NCBI RefSeq assembly: GCF_014297335.1
Contig: NZ_JACOQH010000008.1
Coordinates: forward strand, 88,820 to 152,819
From: Roseburia_D yibonii
GTDB lineage: Bacteria; Bacillota; Clostridia; Lachnospirales; Lachnospiraceae
Direction of reading: 5' to 3'
DNA length: 64,000 nt
A program made the translations under genes and the position numbers. This document shows, one piece after another, positions 33,208 through 40,158 of the stretch. The notes under the pieces are model-generated. The model was given only the letters and a program-made list of their open reading frames with translations, was not told the origin of the DNA and did no database searches. The number at the start of each line of letters is the position of its first letter. Position 1 is the first letter of the stretch.

Positions 33208-33957
33208 CTACAATCCGAGCATGGACATGACCTGCCCGATATCCATCTGCGCGAGTTCCATTTCCGCGGCAGGACCCTGATCCGAAGCCGGGGAAAGATT
33301 GGAACGGATGTATAACGTGTGCATTCCCGCCTCCTTTGCGCCCGCGATGTCCGTGTTCCTGTCATTTCCGATCATCAGGCATTCCTCCGGCTTTAGGGAA
33401 TAGCGCCGGAAAAGTGTCTCAAAGAAGCGGATATCCGGTTTCTTGGTTCCGTAGTCCGAGGAGATCAAAATGCCGTCAAAATACTTAAAAATATCAAGCC
33501 CCTTTAATTCATATTCGGTAAACGCCCGCTGCGCGTTGGACAAAAGATAGACTCCGGCTCCCGTATTTTTCAGCGCCGAAAGCATCTGCGGCACGCCCTC
33601 ATAAAGTCTGATATATTCTGTGGAAAGCGCCCGGAAAAACTGCCCGGTCAGGATCGCGAAATCCATATCCCGTTCCACATTCTTTTTCTGGAACAGCCCT
33701 AAAAACACATCTTCGATCTGTATCTCCGGGAACGCCTCGTGCGCGTATTCTCCCGTTTTTAACATCTCGCTTTTCTGCATATCCTCAAGGTCATGCACCA
33801 TATCATAAAACGCGTCATGCAGTTCCGCCGGGGTATAAAATGCCCCCTGGTATCCGTAAAACATCGCCATCTTTTCCCACAGCATCTGCTGTTCTTCATC
33901 CGTATGGATATCCACCAGTGTACCGTAGAGATCAAATACATAATTCTGATATCTCAT
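33208..33957 (-). CDS. HAD-superfamily hydrolase (YjjG/pyrimidine nucleotidase-like)
   Basis: 249 aa. HAD motif I is YVFDLYGTLVD with the nucleophile Asp. Motif II is LLSNAQ, motif III is the Lys in GTKKPDIRFF and motif IV is MIGNDRNTDIAGAKEAGM. The alpha-helical cap lies between about 20 and 95. It should dephosphorylate a small phosphometabolite, perhaps a nucleotide. The DLYGTLVD start and size match the YjjG-like clostridial group. It is monocistronic, downstream of sigF on the same strand. Confidence 0.85.
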   Translation of the reverse strand: MRYQNYVFDLYGTLVDIHTDEEQQMLWEKMAMFYGYQGAFYTPAELHDAFYDMVHDLEDMQKSEMLKTGEYAHEAFPEIQIEDVFLGLFQKKNVERDMDFAILTGQFFRALSTEYIRLYEGVPQMLSALKNTGAGVYLLSNAQRAFTEYELKGLDIFKYFDGILISSDYGTKKPDIRFFETLFRRYSLKPEECLMIGNDRNTDIAGAKEAGMHTLYIRSNLSPASDQGPAAEMELAQMDIGQVMSMLGL

Positions 33958-34032
33958 TTTCCTTTGCGCCTCTCCTTTTTGCCCTGTATTTTTTTCATTA
34001 TAACAGGAACCGGCAAAAATGGACAGCCCTTC

Positions 34033-34794
34033 CTACTGCGTCAGCTTTTTGCGCATGGAAAGCAGGATCTTTTTTTCCATCCGGCTCACCTTGACCTGAT
34101 TGACCCCGAGTGCCTGTGCCACCACAGTCTGTGTTTTATCCTCAAAATAGCGCAGCCGGATCAGCGTCTGTTCCTCTGCGGAAAGCCCGTCTAAAAGTTC
34201 TTTTACCACAAGCTCATTTAAAAGACGCGCCGTCTCATCCTCTCCGGTGCCGCTTCCCGCCGCGCAGCCGACACTGCCGCCCTGTCCCGATACCACCTGA
34301 TCGACCAGAAAGATCTCATTGCCATCGGACTGATACACGGTCTTATAGATCGACTCCACCTCGACGGCTGCGTCAAGTGCCATCACGATATCCTCTCTGT
34401 CGATCCCTGTTTTCTTACTGACCTCCTCGATCGTAGCTTCCCTGCCAAGCTCCTGTGCCAGCTCCCGCTGCGCCTGTCTAATCTTCCATGCGTTTTCCTT
34501 TAAGCTGCGGCTCACCTTGATCGGCCCGTCATCCCGCAGAAACCGCCGGATCTCCCCACAGATTACGGGAACCGCATAAGTGGAAAATTTCACCTCATAG
34601 GAACAGTCAAATTTGTCGATCGCCTTGATCAGGCCGATACTTCCGATCTGTACCAGTTCTTCCCTGTCATGCCCTCTTCCGGCAAAACGCGCCACCACAC
34701 TGTATACTAACCCAAGGTTGTCCGCGATCAGTTTATCTCTTGCCTGTCTGTCCCCTGCCTGGGATTTTTTTATCAGCTCTGCCACCTGCTCCAT
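34033..34794 (-). CDS. sigF: RNA polymerase sporulation sigma factor SigF
   Basis: 253 aa. Region 2 reads NLGLVYSVVARFAGRGHDREELVQIGSIGLIKAIDKFDCSYEVKFSTYAVPVICGEIRRFLRDDGPIKVSRS, diagnostic for SigF/SigG. Region 4 near the C-terminus is LIRLRYFEDKTQTVVAQALGVNQVKVSRMEKKIL. An inserted Gly/Ser-rich linker (VSGQGGSVGCAAGSGTGED, about 168-186) between regions 3 and 4 is longer than usual. It directs early forespore transcription. It follows spoIIAB by 6 bp and spoIIAA upstream, the classical operon, so the organism is a spore former. Confidence 0.96.
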   Translation of the reverse strand: MEQVAELIKKSQAGDRQARDKLIADNLGLVYSVVARFAGRGHDREELVQIGSIGLIKAIDKFDCSYEVKFSTYAVPVICGEIRRFLRDDGPIKVSRSLKENAWKIRQAQRELAQELGREATIEEVSKKTGIDREDIVMALDAAVEVESIYKTVYQSDGNEIFLVDQVVSGQGGSVGCAAGSGTGEDETARLLNELVVKELLDGLSAEEQTLIRLRYFEDKTQTVVAQALGVNQVKVSRMEKKILLSMRKKLTQ

Positions 34795-34800
34795 ATATGC

Positions 34801-35235
34801 CTATGCTTCCCCTGACCTTATGTATTTTTTCATTGTGACCTTCGTCCCTGTTCCCGGGACAGACTCCACCAGAACGCTGTCCATAAACGCTTCCATGAAC
34901 GCGAACCCCATGCCCGAACGCTCCAGCTCCGGTTTTGTCGTAAAAAAAGGCTCTTTTGCCTTCTCGATATCCGCGATCCCCTTTCCGAAATCCTCCACGG
35001 AAACCGTAAGCTCGTCCTCCTCCCGCAAAAGCGCCATGTGAACCTTTCCCTTTGTCTCCTCATATCCGTGAATGATCGCGTTTGTGACCGCCTCCGATAC
35101 CGCTGTCTTGATATCCTCGATCTCATCCAGTGTCGGGTTAAATTCCGCCGCAAACGCAGCTGCCACCATCCGCGCGAAGCCCTCATTTACTGAGTATGCG
35201 TCAAATGTTATCGTCACTTCGTTTCTGTTCTCCAT
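34801..35235 (-). CDS. spoIIAB: Anti-sigma F factor SpoIIAB
   Basis: A 144-aa GHKL-fold serine kinase and anti-sigma factor. The N-box is IKTAVSEAVTNAIIHGYE, the G1 box VEDFGKGIADIEKA and the G2 region MGFAFMEAFMDSV. The start NEVTITFDAYSVNEGFARMVAAAFAAE matches clostridial SpoIIAB. It binds SigF and phosphorylates SpoIIAA on serine. It lies between spoIIAA and sigF. Confidence 0.96.
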   Translation of the reverse strand: MENRNEVTITFDAYSVNEGFARMVAAAFAAEFNPTLDEIEDIKTAVSEAVTNAIIHGYEETKGKVHMALLREEDELTVSVEDFGKGIADIEKAKEPFFTTKPELERSGMGFAFMEAFMDSVLVESVPGTGTKVTMKKYIRSGEA

Positions 35236-35259
35236 AAATCCTCCGTCTGTCTCATCCGC

Positions 35260-35571
35260 CTATTTCCGATTGACCTTAATTATCTTATTTAATCCTGATA
35301 CCAGAAATATCTTTTCAATTCTGGCATTTAAATGTTCCGCCTCCACGCTTCCGCCGCCGTAATTCATATTTTTACAGCGTCCGATGATCACTCCGATCCC
35401 GGAACTGTCCATAAACTCTGTTTCCGAGAAATCAAACACCAGCCGTCTCACATGATATGCCCCGATCAGCATATCGGTTTCCGCTTTTAGTCCCAGCGCG
35501 CTGTGATGATCCAGTTCCTTTGGCATTGCCACCGTAAGGCAACCGTCCTTTACCCTGTATTTTCCTTCCAT
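35260..35571 (-). CDS. spoIIAA: Anti-sigma F factor antagonist SpoIIAA
   Basis: A 103-aa STAS-domain protein. The phosphorylated serine lies in the conserved FSETEFMDSSGIGVIIGRCK segment, and the N-terminal KDGCLTVAMPKELDHHSALGLK is typical. Unphosphorylated, it releases SigF from SpoIIAB. It is the first gene of the spoIIA operon, with an AAGGAGGG ribosome site. Only about 30 bp separate it from the terminator of the upstream TPR gene, so its SigH-type promoter must overlap that hairpin or transcription reads through. Confidence 0.95.
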   Translation of the reverse strand: MEGKYRVKDGCLTVAMPKELDHHSALGLKAETDMLIGAYHVRRLVFDFSETEFMDSSGIGVIIGRCKNMNYGGGSVEAEHLNARIEKIFLVSGLNKIIKVNRK

Positions 35572-35601
35572 ATCATCCCTCCTTGTCGGTAAAATTTATA
35601 A

Positions 35602-35635
35602 AAAAGACGCCAGGATCTCTTTCCTGACGTCTTTT
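35602..35635 (-). terminator. Intrinsic terminator between the TPR gene and spoIIAA
   Basis: AAAAGACG-CAGGA pairs with TCCTG-CGTCTTTT (one mismatch), followed on the minus strand by TTTTTT. An AGGAAA sequence inside the stem could be a SigH -35 element, but no GAAT -10 box is evident at the right distance. Confidence 0.75.
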
Positions 35636-35660
35636 GTAACTTCTTTCTTTTTTCTTTTGT

Positions 35661-37040
35661 TTACTGTGCGTTTAATTCATTCAGATAATTCTGGGAATTT
35701 GCCGCGCGTTTGGTTCCCGGATACTGATCCACCATCTTCTGATAGTAGATCTTCGCGTTTTCGTTATCGCCGTTCTTGCGATAGGACTGCGCGAGAAAAT
35801 ATACCGCGTCGCCATCCGCAAACGTTTCATCCGTATCCACTACTTTTCTTAAATCTTCGACTGCGGTCTTGTAATCTCCGCTGTTGTATGCCTTTTCACC
35901 TTCCGCGTAAACAGACTGCAGATACTGTGCATCGATCTGACCTTTGATCGTGTCATACGCGGTACGCGCTTCGCCCTCCAGATAATCCGGGTTTACACTC
36001 TCGATCGCAGTTCCCGCCGTATCCACATCGCCCTGTGAAAACGCGACATACGCATTTAAAAACTGCTGATAGGATGTGATCTTATCCGTCGTCTCGGTCG
36101 AAGAATTCTTTGCCTCTTCCAGCTGTGAGTTTAAATCTTCAATCTGTCCCTGCAGGGATTCGATGGTCTGATTTTTGGTCGAGATCGTATCATTCGCCTC
36201 GATCACCTCGGAATTCACATCACTTTTTACCTTCTGCCGCACGCTCGGCACAACCAGAAAGCAGGTGATTAAGATTCCGATCACCAGACCGATCACAATG
36301 TTTATGACCGTCTGGGACGCCGTGTTATCCTTAAACTGCGTTGGCTGAATGATCGTATCATTTCCGCTCTGGTATGCCCGCACTTTTTCTTTTTTCTCTG
36401 CCTTTTTTGCCGGTTCCGTCTCCACATGCGCATGGTTTGCGATCTCTTTTAAATACCGGAGTGTCGTCAGATTGTTTGCGTCGACCTTTCCGGCCAGACG
36501 AAGCTCCTTCTTCGCCAGATCATATTTTTTGTCCTGAATATACAAAAGCGCCAAAAGCTGATGTCCTTTGACCAGCTTCGGGTTTAAAGACAGCACCTTC
36601 TTTAACTGGATCACCGCCAGATCGCAGCTGTTCTGTCTGCAATAGGTGAGTGCCTGATTGTATTTTTTGATCGTCAGATTGACGGCCTCCAACTTTGCCG
36701 GGTTTTTCTGTACCTCGTCTAAATACCGCGCCGCGATATTGTCCCTCGGATGCAGATTTTTACTGATCACCCACTGGCTTAATGCCTCGACCGTCTCTCC
36801 CATCTCGAAATAGATGAGTCCCAGCAGATTTCTCGCTTCTTTGTGGTTCTTATTGTAGCGCAGGCAGGCTTTTAAATATTCCGCCGCGCCGGTCAGATCC
36901 CGGATGGAGGCTCTCGCAAGTCCCTCATTGTAACACAGGTTTGCCGTCCGGATGATCTTTTTGTATACACTTACGTCGATTCCGCAGTCCGGACAAAAAT
37001 CTTCTTTTGTCAGTTCTGCTCCACAGTTATAACATTCCAT
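35661..37040 (-). CDS. Zinc-ribbon, TPR-repeat membrane protein
   Basis: 459 aa. It starts with a zinc ribbon, CYNCGAELTKEDFCPDCG. Cytosolic TPR repeats follow at about 30-200 (ARNLLGLIYFEMGETVEALSQW and relatives). One membrane helix sits near 246-266 (VINIVIGLVIGILITCFLVV) and a coiled coil at about 270-320. A second set of extracytoplasmic TPR-like repeats ends the protein (VYFLAQSYRKNGDNENAKIYYQKMVDQYPG), like a YbgF/BamD-type outer domain. It is probably a scaffold. It follows a 48-aa gene and folC and is itself followed by a terminator before spoIIAA. Confidence 0.8.
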   Translation of the reverse strand: MECYNCGAELTKEDFCPDCGIDVSVYKKIIRTANLCYNEGLARASIRDLTGAAEYLKACLRYNKNHKEARNLLGLIYFEMGETVEALSQWVISKNLHPRDNIAARYLDEVQKNPAKLEAVNLTIKKYNQALTYCRQNSCDLAVIQLKKVLSLNPKLVKGHQLLALLYIQDKKYDLAKKELRLAGKVDANNLTTLRYLKEIANHAHVETEPAKKAEKKEKVRAYQSGNDTIIQPTQFKDNTASQTVINIVIGLVIGILITCFLVVPSVRQKVKSDVNSEVIEANDTISTKNQTIESLQGQIEDLNSQLEEAKNSSTETTDKITSYQQFLNAYVAFSQGDVDTAGTAIESVNPDYLEGEARTAYDTIKGQIDAQYLQSVYAEGEKAYNSGDYKTAVEDLRKVVDTDETFADGDAVYFLAQSYRKNGDNENAKIYYQKMVDQYPGTKRAANSQNYLNELNAQ

Positions 37041-37068
37041 ATTTTTCCCTCGCTCAACTTCCTGCTGC

Positions 37069-37215
37069 TTAGTCTCTGTTCTTCTTTGCTTCCCGCATCA
37101 TTTCTTTTAAAATATCGGTCATGTCCGTCAAGTCATGGTTATATATGGCTTCTTCCGCGTCCTCTACTTCAAGGCTTGGCTGAAATTTTTTTAATTCTTC
37201 TTCAAAATCGATCAT
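37069..37215 (-). CDS. 48-aa acidic small protein between folC and the TPR gene
   Basis: The ATG at 37215 overlaps the folC stop as ATGA. The peptide starts MIDFEEELKKFQPSLEVED and ends MMREAKKNRD. It is acidic in the first half, basic at the end and wholly helical in character. Translational coupling to folC and the 28-bp gap to the TPR gene support a real gene. No family is known to me; comparable small ORFs occur at this spot in related genomes by my recollection only. Confidence 0.6.
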   Translation of the reverse strand: MIDFEEELKKFQPSLEVEDAEEAIYNHDLTDMTDILKEMMREAKKNRD

Positions 37216-38513
37216 TTTTTCAATCCTCCTGCTATTTTCTCAAGTTCACCGATCAGGTAAAGCGAGCCTGTGCAAAACACCGTCTGCCCCGGCTCTTTTT
37301 TCTGCATTACACCATCATATGCTGCCCTGCAGTCATTTATTCCAACTGTTTCTTTCCCATTTTTTTCAAATTCTTCCTGTAACGCAGCAACCGACAGGCC
37401 TCTCGCGTCCGGAATATGCGTCACAACAATGCCGCCCCAGTCTGTCCGGGAAAGCATCCGTACCACTGCAGCATAATCTTTTTCCTTTACCATGGAAAAC
37501 AAAAGCAGTGGCTTTTTTCCTCCGATCTGCCGCACGGTCTTTAAAAATTCCTCAATCCCTGCGGTATTGTGCGCGCCGTCAAAATATACCTCCGGGCACA
37601 CCTGCTGCATTCTGCCCGCCCAGCGGACTGTACGAAGCGCCAAAAGGATCTTCTCCCGCGCAAGCGAAAAACGCGGCGCCAAAAGCATAAGCGCCTGATA
37701 TGCCAGCGCCATGTTCATGACCTGATATTCCGCCACAAACGGTATCTCAATCGGAATAACATCATCATAGCGGGAAGCAAATGAAAAATCAATATTTTTT
37801 CGCGTAATTTTTTTTATTTTAAGCTGCTGTGGCCGCACCGGATAACAGGGTGCCTGTTTTTCTTCCGCCCTTTTTCTTATCACAGCAGAAGCCTCGTCAT
37901 TTCCGGCGTCAAATACCACCGGCACGCCCTGCTTTATGATGCCTGCCTTTTCACCCGCGATCGCCGCGATCGTATTTCCGAGATATTCGGTATGCTCCAG
38001 GCTGATGGAGGTGATCACGGTAAGCACCGGGGACTCGATCACATTGGTCGCGTCCAGTCTCCCGCCAAGCCCGGTCTCAAGCACTGCGGCTTCCACCTTC
38101 TCTTTCGCGAAAAATACCATTGCCATCGCAAACAGATACTCAAAAAATGACGGATGTTCCCCGCCCGCTTTCTGCAAACGCTCTACCGCTTTTTTCACGG
38201 TAAGAAAGCTCTCCACGAACTGCTCTTTTGTGCTGTTTTGCTCATTGATCTGCAGCCGTTCTTCCATGCAGACGAGATGCGGCGAGATAAAAAGCCCGGT
38301 GCGCGTCCCGTTCTCCGTAAGTACATGGCTGACCGCCCTGCAGACGCTTCCCTTTCCATTGCTCCCCGCCACATGGATCACCGCGAAATCACGCTCCGGA
38401 TGCCCTAAACAGGCGAGCAGCCTCTTCGTATGCTCCGGACTGTGCTTTACAGTAAATTTCGGTATCTCTTCTATATAATTACATACTTCTTCATAGGTCA
38501 AAAAAATCACCAC
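37212..38513 (-). CDS. folC: Folylpolyglutamate synthase / dihydrofolate synthase
   Basis: A Mur-ligase-family enzyme of about 430 aa. The ATP loop is VIHVAGSNGKGSVCRAVSHVL. LFISPHLVCMEERLQIN and VLETGLGGRLDATNVI are the folate and Mg sites. LEHTEYLGNTIAAIAGEKAGIIKQGVPVVF is the family signature. VYFDGAHNTAGIEEFL starts the C-terminal domain. It adds glutamates to folates. The start is uncertain: GTG at 38513 or 38510, or TTG at 38501; all lie in or beside a terminator-like inverted repeat. The 3' end couples to the 48-aa gene. Confidence 0.92.
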   Translation of the reverse strand: MVIFLTYEEVCNYIEEIPKFTVKHSPEHTKRLLACLGHPERDFAVIHVAGSNGKGSVCRAVSHVLTENGTRTGLFISPHLVCMEERLQINEQNSTKEQFVESFLTVKKAVERLQKAGGEHPSFFEYLFAMAMVFFAKEKVEAAVLETGLGGRLDATNVIESPVLTVITSISLEHTEYLGNTIAAIAGEKAGIIKQGVPVVFDAGNDEASAVIRKRAEEKQAPCYPVRPQQLKIKKITRKNIDFSFASRYDDVIPIEIPFVAEYQVMNMALAYQALMLLAPRFSLAREKILLALRTVRWAGRMQQVCPEVYFDGAHNTAGIEEFLKTVRQIGGKKPLLLFSMVKEKDYAAVVRMLSRTDWGGIVVTHIPDARGLSVAALQEEFEKNGKETVGINDCRAAYDGVMQKKEPGQTVFCTGSLYLIGELEKIAGGLKK

Positions 38514-38562
38514 TATATTATTTTTGAATGTTGCATCTCATTCATTATAATATAGTGATGAT
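38506..38562 (-). promoter_or_regulatory. Inverted repeat with T tract at the folC start
   Basis: On the minus strand ATCACTATATTAT (from 38560) pairs with ATAATATAGTG-GTGAT (to 38506) around about 25 nt and is followed at once by seven T residues. It looks like a weak intrinsic terminator ending exactly where folC translation begins. It could terminate the upstream fapA-like transcript or attenuate folC. Confidence 0.5.
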
Positions 38563-38616
38563 TTTATGCAAGTAAAACCGCGGAAGATTTTTTTCTTTTC
38601 ACCGCACAGTCCGCCC

Positions 38617-40017
38617 TTATATGACAACCTTCTCGTCTAACGGCGACATAACGATATGATCCACCCGTTTTACAAATTCCAGATTGCCCTGCTGCACCTT
38701 GACATTGGTCACAAGATCACCGATCTTTACAAGCACACCCGGGTATACATTGTGGTTTGCCTTTACCGTCGCGTGCTTCGCGTTCTCAATCAGCTGCTGC
38801 AATTCCCACGCCGTCGCCTTATCGGCGTTGATCGTCGCGATGTACTTGATCCGCTCACGCAAAAGCTGCATACGTCTCGGATCGTTTTTGTAGGAAACGC
38901 CTTTTTCTTTCTCCGCCAGATCAAACTGCTTTAACGCGCGTTCCATCTTATCCAGGGTATCCTGGTTCTCTTTTAACTGTTTTTGCAGCGCGGCAAGCTT
39001 CGCGTCCTCTTTGTTTCCCACGCCGACTGCCACATAGGTGCTTACCTCCGCAACATTTCCGATATCGTTCGCATCGATGCCATAAGCGGCGTAGATATGT
39101 CCGCCCATGATCTTGGCACGTTTGCCCTTCATGACCAGATATCCTTTACAGGTAACCTCGCAGTCCATAAATACGTCGGCCTCGATGTTTCCGCAGACCT
39201 CCACTTCCGTATATTCCACAAACTTCGCGAACAGATTGCCCTTCGCGTAGATCGTGGATTTGCTTCCGCCAAGCATTCCGCTTCGCAGGATCACGTCCTT
39301 CTGCGCATAGATGTGAGCGGACTCCACCACTCCGTCTATCGTAATATTTCCGGTCGATTTGATCACGACACCGTTGCACACATTTCCGTGGATCACAACA
39401 TCCCCCACGAAATCGATATTTCCGATCGAAATATCCACGTCTCCCGAGATCTCATAGATCGGAAGGATCGTGATACGGTCCTCCTGCTTTGTGATCTTGC
39501 CGGAGATCATCGCAATATAAGTCAGGTTATCCTCGCTGCGTTCAAATCCTTTTCCTTTTAAAGGAGGAAGTTCTCTGCCGTGTTTTCCGGTGACAGGTCT
39601 TCCCTTCACATCCACGCCGGCCTTTGCCTCCACTGCCGGATGATATTTCGCGATCTCCTGTCCCTCGCGCACGACCTCGATCAGATTCATACTCCAGTAA
39701 TCGACCGTTCCGTCCTCACGGATCTTTGGTTTTTTACTGAAATCACTGTTAAATTCATACTCATAATAGCCGTCTGTTCCATCTACCGGCTTTGTTCCTA
39801 CCGCGACCCGCACATCACGTTCATAAATTCCGGCATCCAGTAATCCTTTGATCGCCTCTTTTTGTATCCCCACACAGACTCCCTTTTCTGACAGGAACTG
39901 TAAGATCTTATCTTCTGTATATGGCTCCCCCAAAGACGGTACCGGCAGGCGCAGATAGGCTTCCATGCCATCACTGCTGATATTCAGCTGCGGTTGTTTT
40001 TGCTCTTGCACTGCCAT
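38617..40017 (-). CDS. FapA-like (DUF342) beta-helix protein
   Basis: 466 aa. After an N-terminal helical region, the central part (about 120-330) is the repetitive beta-helix of DUF342/FapA: GDVDISIGNIDFVGDVVIHGNVCNGVVIKSTGNITIDGVVESAHI, with further polymerin-like strands. A coiled coil (about 335-410, KLAALQKQLKENQDTLDKMERALKQF) and a short C-terminal domain follow. FapA domain proteins associate with flagellar or envelope assembly and possibly nucleotide sensing. No flagellar genes are nearby. It has its own promoter and is followed by the folC leader. Confidence 0.8.
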   Translation of the reverse strand: MAVQEQKQPQLNISSDGMEAYLRLPVPSLGEPYTEDKILQFLSEKGVCVGIQKEAIKGLLDAGIYERDVRVAVGTKPVDGTDGYYEYEFNSDFSKKPKIREDGTVDYWSMNLIEVVREGQEIAKYHPAVEAKAGVDVKGRPVTGKHGRELPPLKGKGFERSEDNLTYIAMISGKITKQEDRITILPIYEISGDVDISIGNIDFVGDVVIHGNVCNGVVIKSTGNITIDGVVESAHIYAQKDVILRSGMLGGSKSTIYAKGNLFAKFVEYTEVEVCGNIEADVFMDCEVTCKGYLVMKGKRAKIMGGHIYAAYGIDANDIGNVAEVSTYVAVGVGNKEDAKLAALQKQLKENQDTLDKMERALKQFDLAEKEKGVSYKNDPRRMQLLRERIKYIATINADKATAWELQQLIENAKHATVKANHNVYPGVLVKIGDLVTNVKVQQGNLEFVKRVDHIVMSPLDEKVVI

Positions 40018-40076
40018 CTTTTGTCACTCCGTTTCAAAATCATTCATTTACGATACATCTTTCTCAATTCTAATAT

Positions 40077-40105
40077 ATTATATCATAATAGTCTGATTAC
40101 TTCAA
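40077..40105 (-). promoter_or_regulatory. Promoter of the FapA-like gene
   Basis: On the minus strand TTGAAG (40100-40105), 17 bp and a perfect TATAAT (40077-40082), about 60 bp upstream of the ATG. Confidence 0.7.
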
Positions 40106-40116
40106 CGAAAGAAAGT

Positions 40117-40151
40117 AAAAAGAAGGATACCAATTTGATATCCTCCTTTTT
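40117..40151 (-). terminator. Intrinsic terminator of valS
   Basis: AAAAAG-AGGATA pairs with TATCCT-CTTTTT with one mismatch around nine bases, with a T5 tract on the minus strand. It begins eight bases after the valS stop. Confidence 0.75.
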
Positions 40152-40158
40152 GTTTCTT

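Noticed and set aside
33022..33315. Plus-strand 97-codon open frame between speA and the HAD gene
   Set aside because: It runs antisense into the HAD gene and over the leader promoter, has no ribosome site, and is better explained as a shadow of those features.
39580..39843. Plus-strand open frames over the FapA-like, valS and P-type ATPase genes
   Set aside because: All are antisense to well-supported genes, lack ribosome sites and show no family motifs.
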